From Candidatus Galligastranaerophilus gallistercoris (GTDB lineage: Bacteria > Cyanobacteriota > Vampirovibrionia > Gastranaerophilales > Gastranaerophilaceae), in NCBI GenBank assembly GCA_018710795.1, contig DVJH01000193.1, positions 1 to 5,962 on the forward strand: a stretch of DNA of 5,962 nucleotides, written 5' to 3'. Made by a program: the position numbers and the translations under genes. Shown one piece after another: positions 1 to 5,447 of the stretch. Position 1 is the first letter of the stretch. Every line of letters starts with the position of its first letter. The notes below the pieces were generated by a model. The model was not told where the DNA came from. It saw only the letters and a program-made list of their open reading frames with translations, and did not search any database.

Positions 1-899
1 AATTCGCCCTTGATATCGTTATCATCCCCCCGCAATTTTATTTTTTCGGGACGAATGCCTAAAATAACCTTATTTTTGCCTTTTAATTTTTCTTTAAAAT
101 TATACGGAATATCAAATGAAAAACCGTCAATGACAATTTTATCTTCCTTTAATTCCGCATTAATCAAATTCATCGGATAAGCCCCCGAAAATGAAGCAAC
201 AAAAGTATTTTCAGGGTGCTCAAAAATTTCTTTCGGAGCTCCATTTTGGAATATTTTTCCCTCGTTTAAAATAACAATCTCATCTGCCATGGTAAGAGCT
301 TCCGTCTGATCATGGGTAACATAGATAAAGGTTGTATTTAAAGTTTTATGGAGTTTTTTTATCTCAACCCTCATATTTGCTCTTAATTTGGCATCAAGGT
401 TGCTTAAAGGCTCATCCATAAGAAAGACTTTTGCTTCCCTTACTATTGCTCTGCCAAGGGCAACTCTCTGTCTTTGCCCGCCCGACAATTCTTTGGGCTT
501 TCTTTTCAGAAGATCGTTTAGCCCCAAAATATTTGACGCATATTTTACTTTTTCTTCAATTTCCTTTTTTTTAAATCCTTTTATTTTTAAGGGGAATGCA
601 ATATTATCATATACGTTCATATGAGGATACAATGCATAATTTTGAAAAACAAAAGCAATGTCTCTATCTTTCGGAGGGACATCGTTTACTTTTTTTCCTT
701 CTATATAAATTTCTCCCGAATCAACTTCTTCAAGCCCCGCAATTATTCTTAAAAGCGTTGATTTGCCGCACCCCGAAGGACCCAATAAAACACAAAAAGA
801 TTTATCTTTTATTTCAAGGCTAATATCGGATAAAACTTTTTTTAAATTGTTATTATTTCCGAACGATTTATTCACGTTCTTTAAGGAAACGTCCGCCAT
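1..899 (-). CDS. ABC transporter ATP-binding protein, MalK/UgpC/MsmK type (C-terminus cut by window edge)
   Basis: Cytoplasmic ATPase subunit of a carbohydrate-type (CUT1) ABC importer, which would power uptake through two membrane permeases not present here. The 299 visible codons contain every nucleotide-binding element: Walker A GPSGCGKST (residues 40-48), Q-loop Q86, signature LSGGQRQR (138-145), Walker B VFLMDE (158-163), D-loop SNLD (166-169) and switch His196. A regulatory TOBE/MalK-like extension begins around residue 236, with the family hallmarks PMNL (242-245) and GIRPE (281-285). Family members are about 360-370 residues, so some 60-70 residues are missing past position 1. The ATG at 899 is chosen because MADVSLKNVNKSFG is a typical family start. 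It lies 3 bp after the stop of the upstream PAS gene, with no strong ribosome site, so translation is probably coupled. Pipelines would probably call it ugpC or malK. The exact sugar is unknown, and multi-transporter ATPases such as MsmK are also possible. Confidence 0.95.
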   Translation of the reverse strand, partial: MADVSLKNVNKSFGNNNNLKKVLSDISLEIKDKSFCVLLGPSGCGKSTLLRIIAGLEEVDSGEIYIEGKKVNDVPPKDRDIAFVFQNYALYPHMNVYDNIAFPLKIKGFKKKEIEEKVKYASNILGLNDLLKRKPKELSGGQRQRVALGRAIVREAKVFLMDEPLSNLDAKLRANMRVEIKKLHKTLNTTFIYVTHDQTEALTMADEIVILNEGKIFQNGAPKEIFEHPENTFVASFSGAYPMNLINAELKEDKIVIDGFSFDIPYNFKEKLKGKNKVILGIRPEKIKLRGDDNDIKGE

Positions 900-902
900 A
901 AA

Positions 903-2036
903 TTATATTTTATCCATAGGAAGCAAAATGCAGGCAAGTGTGCCCTGGCTCGGTTTAGAATAAACCCACATATCGCCTTTAAGATTTTTAACGTGTTTAT
1001 AAACGAGAGAATAAGTCAATTTTGCGCCCGTGAGCTTTTTGTTTGCATTCTCATCCAAATAATAGGGATTGAAAATGTTTTGAAGAATACTCGGCGTTAA
1101 AACAAGCCCCGAATCCTTAATTTCAAACAGGGCATACTGTTTTTTGGCGCTTTCATCGTCTGCTCCGTATCCGTTATTTTGCAAAAATTCAATGGGCGGA
1201 TTGCCGACATTCATTGAAACAGAACCTATATCGGTATATTTAAGCGAAATATCAAGAATGGATTTTATTAAAATTTCAATTATGGCAGCGTCCGAATAGC
1301 AGCTTCTTGTCTGAAAAGAAGAAAAATCATAGGTAAAATTAAGCTTTTTCTTTGCAAATAAAACTTCATAGCTTTTTGCAATTGATGTTACAAGATCCGC
1401 CAAATCAAATTTTTTATATTCGTATTGATAAAGGTTTGATTCAGCTTCAAAATATCTGAAAAGTTTTTCAAGGTCATATGATAATTCGTTTGAATTTTTG
1501 TTTATAATACTTACGTATTTATTCTGTTTATCGGTTAATTCGCCGCCGACACCGTCATTTAGGGCTTTAGAAAAGCTTGTTACGGAATTTAGAAGAGAGA
1601 AAATCTCGCCTGAAATTCCTTTTAGGTATTTGTTTTTTTCGTCAATTATCTTTTTTGCAATCTCATATTCGCCCGAAATCATATTTTGGACTTTATAGCT
1701 CTGGGTTATATCTCTGATAGAAACGTATACTTTCTCGTTATCATCGCTTTTGGCGGCCGAAACCTCGACGTAAATATCTTCTTTGTTTGAATTGGCGGCT
1801 TTTGTAACCGAGAGCATGCCCGATTGGACAAGTTTATTTAAAAGAACGCTTCCGCCCTGAATATATTGGGAAAAATAGGATCCCGTCAATTCCATTTTTG
1901 AAAAGCCTAAAATTTTAAGCGCTTTTGAATTAACATCCAGAATTTTTCCGTCCATTGAAACTATTAATATTCCGTCAGGGAAAATTTCAAATATATCTTC
2001 TTTTTTGGGCTTGTTGAATATGGAAAAAAGGTTCAT
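903..2036 (-). CDS. PAS domain protein with degenerate histidine-kinase core (probable pseudokinase)
   Basis: A 377-residue soluble protein with no membrane segment or signal peptide. Residues about 13-112 form a PAS sensor domain (PDGILIVSMDGKILDVNSKA at 20-39, ending VYVSIRDIT). Residues about 120-205 resemble a DHp/HisKA dimerisation helix pair, including GVGGELTDKQNKYVSIINKN (162-181). Residues about 210-375 resemble a HATPase_c domain. The catalytic residues are missing. The H-box reads ISGEIFSLLNSV, with Gly143 where the phosphoacceptor His should be, and the only His in the whole protein is His348. The N-box reads SILDISLKYT, lacking the metal-binding Asn. The G1 box is DSGLVL instead of DxGxGI, and the G2 lid is TGAKLTYS instead of GTGLGL. 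Fold and order are kept (NIFNPYY; KGDMWVYSKPSQGT), so it is probably a real protein acting as a sensor scaffold or partner rather than an active kinase. The ABC ATPase gene follows after 3 bp. The start at 2036 gives a complete PAS domain. Automatic annotation would call it a PAS sensor histidine kinase. Confidence 0.88.
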   Translation of the reverse strand: MNLFSIFNKPKKEDIFEIFPDGILIVSMDGKILDVNSKALKILGFSKMELTGSYFSQYIQGGSVLLNKLVQSGMLSVTKAANSNKEDIYVEVSAAKSDDNEKVYVSIRDITQSYKVQNMISGEYEIAKKIIDEKNKYLKGISGEIFSLLNSVTSFSKALNDGVGGELTDKQNKYVSIINKNSNELSYDLEKLFRYFEAESNLYQYEYKKFDLADLVTSIAKSYEVLFAKKKLNFTYDFSSFQTRSCYSDAAIIEILIKSILDISLKYTDIGSVSMNVGNPPIEFLQNNGYGADDESAKKQYALFEIKDSGLVLTPSILQNIFNPYYLDENANKKLTGAKLTYSLVYKHVKNLKGDMWVYSKPSQGTLACILLPMDKI

Positions 2037-2071
2037 TTTAAGTCCGCTAACTACTACTTACATTTGAGCAC

Positions 2072-2099
2072 ATGTTAGCATAATGTAAAAAAAATTCAA
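2072..2099 (-). promoter_or_regulatory. Predicted sigma-70-type promoter for the PAS/ABC-ATPase unit
   Basis: On the minus strand, TTGAAT (2099-2094) and TAACAT (2077-2072) are separated by 16 bp. TG one base before the -10 box gives an extended -10 (TGCTAACAT). Transcription would start near 2065, leaving a leader of about 30 nt before the ATG at 2036. The spacer contains a run of T. The ribosome site is weak (GGA about 8 nt upstream of the ATG). The 142-bp divergent region 2037-2178 also has to carry the promoter of the plus-strand PiT-like gene, for which no convincing boxes were found. This is a reading by eye and not proof of activity. Confidence 0.45.
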
Positions 2100-2178
2100 A
2101 TTTATTTACAGATTGATATTAATTTTTTTTAACCAAGGCTTCTTTTAATTTTATGTTGCTGGTATTTTAAAAGAGACT

Positions 2179-3180
2179 ATGTTGTCCCTAAATCTTACAT
2201 TGAGTAATATTTTTATGATTGCGGGGTTTTTATTATCCCTGTACACATGCGTTTCCAATGACGTTATTCAAACGCTCGGCACATATTTAAGCGCAAATAA
2301 AGAGAAGCCTTTTTGGATTTTATGGCTTTTTTCGGGCAGCGTTTTAATTTTAACATTTGCTCTGGGGTGGTATTTTAACAACGGGGACATGTCCTTTGGC
2401 AGACTGGAGAGGATTCCTTATGCCGGAGAATTTTATTTTTGGCATGTATTGCCGCCCGTTGTTTTAATATTTTTAACAAAAAAGGGAATGCCCGTTTCCA
2501 CGACGTTTTTAATTTTAAGCGTTTTTTCGTCAGGTCAGGTTATAGGCTTGATGCTTGCAAAATCTTTTCTCGGGTATATTCTTGCTTTTATAATATCGAT
2601 TTTTATTTATTTTATTATTTCAAGACCCGTTGAAAAAGCGTTTTTATATTCAAAAAATAAAAAAATATCCAAAAAGTGGCACATTGCAAAATGGCTTGCA
2701 ACCGCTTATTTGTGGTCGCAGTGGCTCATGCAGGATGCGGCGAATTTGTTTGTATATCTTCCGAGGCAATTAAATTTTATACAGATGATGCTGTCCGTTT
2801 TTGCGTTTTTTATGCTTCTCGGGATAGTTTGTTACAGAAAAGGCGGAGAAATTCAAGATATAGTACGGCTTAAAACAAATACGCAGGATGTAAGATCCGC
2901 TACGATTATTGATATAATTTATGCAACAATTCTTCTTTATTTTCAGCATGCAAACAACATTCCCATGTCAACCACGTGGGTATTTATCGGGCTTCTTGCG
3001 GGAAGAGAGATTGCAATGTATAACCGTTTAAGATTTGAAACGCAGAAAAAAGTTTATAAACATGTTCTGAAAGATTTGTTCAAAGCACTGACGGGGCTTA
3101 TTGTTTCAATAATAACCGTTATGATAATTAATCATTTTAATGAAATTAAAGCCGTTTTTCATCATTATATTAATCTTTAA
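2179..3180 (+). CDS. Divergent inorganic phosphate transporter (PiT) superfamily membrane protein
   Basis: A 333-residue polytopic inner-membrane protein with roughly eight to ten hydrophobic segments. It shows the internal duplication of PiT permeases. Half one has SNDVIQTLGTYLSAN (26-40) followed by MPVSTT (104-109). Half two has QDAANLFVYLPRQLN (185-199) followed by IPMSTTWVFIGLLAG (261-275). These match the family's (N/H)D-x-A-N and (L/M)PVSTTH signatures, repeated once per half. PiT proteins couple uptake of phosphate, or sometimes sulfate, to H+ or Na+. The match is divergent: Gln185 precedes the second Asp, and the His usually following STT is replaced by Phe110 and Trp267. It is also shorter than typical members (400-500 residues), and no PhoU-like partner gene is visible. 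A basic stretch (159-171) probably forms the central cytoplasmic loop. The start ATG follows a weak AAGAG at only 3 nt. The 3' end overlaps the convergent Fe-S gene by 11 bp. The superfamily is fairly secure; the substrate is not. Confidence 0.82.
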   Translation: MLSLNLTLSNIFMIAGFLLSLYTCVSNDVIQTLGTYLSANKEKPFWILWLFSGSVLILTFALGWYFNNGDMSFGRLERIPYAGEFYFWHVLPPVVLIFLTKKGMPVSTTFLILSVFSSGQVIGLMLAKSFLGYILAFIISIFIYFIISRPVEKAFLYSKNKKISKKWHIAKWLATAYLWSQWLMQDAANLFVYLPRQLNFIQMMLSVFAFFMLLGIVCYRKGGEIQDIVRLKTNTQDVRSATIIDIIYATILLYFQHANNIPMSTTWVFIGLLAGREIAMYNRLRFETQKKVYKHVLKDLFKALTGLIVSIITVMIINHFNEIKAVFHHYINL

Positions 3181-4228
3181 TTAAAATAAAATTATGCAAA
3201 AAATCCGCAAGGTCATATGCTTTTATTTTCATATTTTTTGTTTTAATTCCGAATTTTAAACTCCAAAGACAGGTGGGGCAGGTTGTAAGGATTATATCAG
3301 GATTTAGTTTTAATATATTTTCCGCTTTTTTTATTGAAAGAGAAATTGCGGTTTTAGGGTGTCTTATAAAAAAATCGCCGCCGAATCCGCAGCATTCATC
3401 AAACCCTTCCATTCTTTCATATTGAATATTTTCAATATTGTTTAAAATGTTTTCTATTTCTTCAAATGTTTTATTATCAAGATGACAGGGTTTATGAAAC
3501 GAAATTTTTAATTTTTTATCGGATTTTAAGTTTTTGTTTTTATAAAAATCCGTAAAATAAATAAGTTTATTTTTTAATTCATCCCCTATACCTTCATAAT
3601 TTTTAACCGTATCAAAACATGTGGCACAATCAAAAACCACTTTATCGTATTTTTTAATTAAATCAATATTTCTTTTTTTATATTTTTCATATAAATCCAA
3701 TCTTCCTTTAACAAAAAAGGGAAGCGCACAGCAGGAAAAATTTTCTTTTTCGAATTTAGAAGGAATTGAAAATTTTAAGCCTATTGCTTTTGTGGCACAG
3801 CCGTTAAAATGGGCAATTTTTTCGTTCGGTTTTGTTGAATTTGTTTTTTTATAATATCTTCTTCCTATGGGATATTTAACTTTATATAAAATTTTTAAAA
3901 AAAGTATTTTAATTTTAAACATTAAGGCGCCGTAAAAGATTTTTTCAAATAATGTCATATTTTCTTCTTTTACTTTTGCAAAAATTTTAACTGCATCAAT
4001 ATCCGAAGGGCAGGCGGTTTTGCATTTTTTGCACCCGAGGCATAAATCAAGATTATATGCAATGTTTTTGTCATATTTTAAATCGCCTCTTATAAGCCCC
4101 AAAAGCTGCAAAAATTTACCCCTCAAAACGGAAGTCTCCGTTTGTTTTACTTTATATACGGGGCATACTTCCATACAAAGGGCGCATCTTGAACAGTTTA
4201 TTATTTCTTTTTTAAGTTCATTATCCAT
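3170..4228 (-). CDS. (Fe-S)-binding CCG-domain protein, GlcF/LutA/HdrD-like iron-sulfur subunit
   Basis: A 352-residue cytoplasmic electron-transfer protein with two ferredoxin-type 4Fe-4S motifs, Cys12-15-18-22-Pro and Cys63-66-69-73-Pro. Two complete cysteine-rich CCG domains follow. The first has Cys144, Cys166-Cys167 and Cys201-x-x-Cys204. The second has Cys248 (HKPCHL), Cys279-Cys280-Gly and Cys317-Pro-x-Cys320. This is the architecture of glycolate oxidase iron-sulfur subunit GlcF, anaerobic glycerol-3-phosphate dehydrogenase GlpC and heterodisulfide reductase HdrD. Such proteins pass electrons between a flavin dehydrogenase and a quinone, flavoprotein or disulfide. At 352 residues it is shorter than E. 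coli GlcF (about 400). No GlcD-like FAD subunit is in the window, so the partner and substrate are unknown. All expected cluster ligands are present. The start at 4228 is supported because the first cluster begins at residue 12. No Shine-Dalgarno sequence precedes it. The gene looks more AT-rich than the PAS gene. Confidence 0.92.
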   Translation of the reverse strand: MDNELKKEIINCSRCALCMEVCPVYKVKQTETSVLRGKFLQLLGLIRGDLKYDKNIAYNLDLCLGCKKCKTACPSDIDAVKIFAKVKEENMTLFEKIFYGALMFKIKILFLKILYKVKYPIGRRYYKKTNSTKPNEKIAHFNGCATKAIGLKFSIPSKFEKENFSCCALPFFVKGRLDLYEKYKKRNIDLIKKYDKVVFDCATCFDTVKNYEGIGDELKNKLIYFTDFYKNKNLKSDKKLKISFHKPCHLDNKTFEEIENILNNIENIQYERMEGFDECCGFGGDFFIRHPKTAISLSIKKAENILKLNPDIILTTCPTCLWSLKFGIKTKNMKIKAYDLADFLHNFILIKD

Positions 4229-4237
4229 AAATTTTGT

Positions 4238-4243
4238 AGTATA
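4238..4243 (-). promoter_or_regulatory. Predicted -10 box (TATACT) for the Fe-S protein gene
   Basis: Read on the minus strand, 4243-4238 is TATACT, one mismatch from consensus. Standard spacing puts the transcription start near 4231, three bases before the ATG at 4228, giving an almost leaderless mRNA. No good -35 box is seen 16-18 bp upstream, so this side is likely weaker or activator-dependent. It shares four base pairs with the -10 box of the opposite-strand gene. Confidence 0.4.
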
Positions 4244-4245
4244 AT
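4240..4245 (+). promoter_or_regulatory. Predicted consensus -10 box (TATAAT) for the prepilin-like gene and dehydrogenase unit
   Basis: A perfect TATAAT ends seven bases before the A of the ATG at 4252, which is where +1 normally falls, so the transcript would be leaderless. A weak -35 candidate, TTCATT (4217-4222), sits 17 bp upstream, inside the start of the opposite-strand Fe-S gene. No Shine-Dalgarno sequence lies between the box and the ATG, which agrees with leaderless initiation. The same base pairs carry the minus-strand -10 box. Confidence 0.5.
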
Positions 4246-4251
4246 TTTATC

Positions 4252-4419
4252 ATGAAAAGAGCGCAGGCTACATTAGAATACGTTTTATTTACGCTTATCA
4301 TTGTGGTTTTTTGTGTTTTGATAAGCTCGCTTTGGAACAGACACGCAATTATTCAAGGGGGGTCATTCGGCGTAATTGACCAGAATGAAGGTGTCCATGT
4401 TCCGGCTATGACAGAATAA
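4252..4419 (+). CDS. Small prepilin-like peptide (Flp/class III signal peptide type)
   Basis: A 55-codon gene. It begins MKRAQATLEYVLFTLIIVVF: a short basic leader, a possible cleavage point between Ala4 and Gln5, Glu9 at position +5 of the mature peptide followed by Tyr10, then a single hydrophobic helix (about residues 10-27). This is the pattern recognised by type IV prepilin peptidases in Flp-type pilins and in class III (QxxxE) signal peptides. The C-terminal part (WNRHAIIQGGSFGVIDQNEG, 28-47, and onward) is short, polar and not recognised. The product would be a membrane-anchored or pilus-type subunit, or a TadE-like pseudopilin. No prepilin peptidase, ATPase or secretin gene is visible nearby. 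It opens a plus-strand unit, with the dehydrogenase gene 26 bp downstream. It has no Shine-Dalgarno but does have a TATAAT at leaderless distance. The signal-peptide pattern and good position argue that it is real; the function is inferred. Confidence 0.7.
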   Translation: MKRAQATLEYVLFTLIIVVFCVLISSLWNRHAIIQGGSFGVIDQNEGVHVPAMTE

Positions 4420-4432
4420 TATATCCCTTTTA

Positions 4433-4439
4433 AAAGAAG
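4433..4439 (+). promoter_or_regulatory. Ribosome binding site of the first dehydrogenase
   Basis: AAAGAAG lies 6 nt before the ATG at 4446, in the 26-bp gap after the prepilin-like gene. It is a modest purine-rich Shine-Dalgarno that supports this start. No terminator hairpin lies in the gap, so both genes can be on one transcript. Confidence 0.5.
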
Positions 4440-4445
4440 TTTGAA

Positions 4446-5447
4446 ATGAAAAGCACAAAACTGAAAGATAAAAAAATTCAAATAATAAATTGTGATAAAC
4501 CGGCACTTGAAGGCAAAAAGGGTGCAATAATAAAAGTTTCGGGCTGCGGACTTTGCGGTTCGGATATTGTTAAAATAAACCATGCAACAATTGAAAACGA
4601 AGATAAAATAATTTTAGGGCATGAAGCGATAGGAACCATTGAAGATATTAACGTTGAAATAAAAGGAAAGGGCGAAAATATTCCTTTTAAAAAAGGTGAT
4701 GTTGTAGCTTTAGGGCATCATTACCCTTGCTTTAAATGCAAATATTGCAGCCATGGAAATTATTCAATGTGCAAAACGTTTAAAAATTCAAACATATACC
4801 CGTCGGGGTTTAGCGAATATATTTTTGTTAATGAAAATCATTTAAAGTATACGGTTTATAAAAAAAACGAGAGTTTATCAAATGAAGAGTTTTCGTTTCT
4901 TGAGCCTTTATCCTGCTGCATTCGGGCAATTAAGAGGGCGGGATTAAAATTAAATAAAGATAATTCAAGCTACAATTGCCTTGTAGTCGGTCTCGGGTCA
5001 ATCGGGATTTTAATGGCGCAGGGTTTAAAAGCATTTCAAACAAATGTTTTCGGGCTTGATATCAATGAAAAAAGGCAGGAATTCGTTAAAAAATACGGAG
5101 TCTTTTTCAATGAAAAAATCAAATACGACATTATTTTTATGACCTCGGGAAGCTTTAGAGCACTTGAAACCGCCCTTAATTTAATTGATTTCGGCGGCAA
5201 GATTATTGTTTTTTCTTCAATCGAAGGAGATTTAGGGTATAAAAACAATGACATTTATTATAAAGAGCTTGAGATATTGGGAAGCTATTCGCCTTCGCCC
5301 GATGATTTATATTTATCGAGCATATTTTTAAAAGAAGGGCGGGTAAATGTCAAGGGTTTAAGCACCGACTATACGCTTGACAATTTGGCTCGGGCGGTTG
5401 ATGATACCAAAAGCGGGAAGATTTTAAAGGCATATATCGTTATATGA
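4446..5447 (+). CDS. Zinc-dependent medium-chain alcohol/polyol dehydrogenase
   Basis: A 333-residue cytoplasmic oxidoreductase of the medium-chain dehydrogenase/reductase family, closest in style to sorbitol and threonine dehydrogenases. It would oxidise a secondary alcohol or polyol with NAD(P)+. Catalytic zinc ligands are visible as Cys37 (GLCGSD), His59-Glu60 (LGHEAIG) and Glu153 (FLEPLSC). Structural zinc ligands are Cys95, Cys98, Cys101 and Cys109. The Rossmann fold has GLGSIG (182-187) and an acidic Asp205 at the end of the second strand, which usually favours NAD+ over NADP+. The C-terminus carries GSYSPSPDDLY (277-287) and ends shortly after GKILKAYIVI. The length is slightly under the usual 340-360 but all functional parts are present. 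The gene sits 26 bp after the prepilin-like gene and overlaps a second dehydrogenase by four bases. The family is certain; the substrate cannot be told from sequence. Confidence 0.94.
   Translation: MKSTKLKDKKIQIINCDKPALEGKKGAIIKVSGCGLCGSDIVKINHATIENEDKIILGHEAIGTIEDINVEIKGKGENIPFKKGDVVALGHHYPCFKCKYCSHGNYSMCKTFKNSNIYPSGFSEYIFVNENHLKYTVYKKNESLSNEEFSFLEPLSCCIRAIKRAGLKLNKDNSSYNCLVVGLGSIGILMAQGLKAFQTNVFGLDINEKRQEFVKKYGVFFNEKIKYDIIFMTSGSFRALETALNLIDFGGKIIVFSSIEGDLGYKNNDIYYKELEILGSYSPSPDDLYLSSIFLKEGRVNVKGLSTDYTLDNLARAVDDTKSGKILKAYIVI
5444..5447 (+). other. ATGA stop/start overlap between the two dehydrogenase genes
   Basis: The TGA stop of the first dehydrogenase (5445-5447) overlaps the ATG of the second (5444-5446). 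Such four-base overlaps usually mean translational coupling and co-regulated, balanced synthesis. Confidence 0.75.

Noticed and set aside
388..963. Three plus-strand open frames opposite the ABC ATPase
   Set aside because: They are antisense to conserved Walker and signature motifs, and the proteins look random (Phe/Leu-rich from the reverse of Lys/Glu codons).
1498..1698. Plus-strand open frame opposite the PAS/kinase-fold gene
   Set aside because: Antisense to the conserved helix region; no recognisable domain or ribosome site.
2123..2130. Run of eight T in the divergent intergenic region, considered as a terminator
   Set aside because: No GC-rich stem precedes it on either strand and no gene ends there.
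2155..2178. Possible -10 box (TATTTT) close to the start of the PiT-like gene
   Set aside because: Weak match, no convincing -35 box and common in such AT-rich sequence, so no promoter is called.
2439..2873. Two plus-strand frames inside the PiT-like gene
   Set aside because: They are alternate frames within a gene whose own frame has clear transporter signatures.
3621..4244. Two plus-strand frames opposite the Fe-S protein gene
   Set aside because: Antisense to the cysteine motifs; no family resemblance.
4353..4583. Minus-strand frame across the prepilin-like and dehydrogenase genes
   Set aside because: It overlaps two better-supported plus-strand genes, and its sequence is uninformative.
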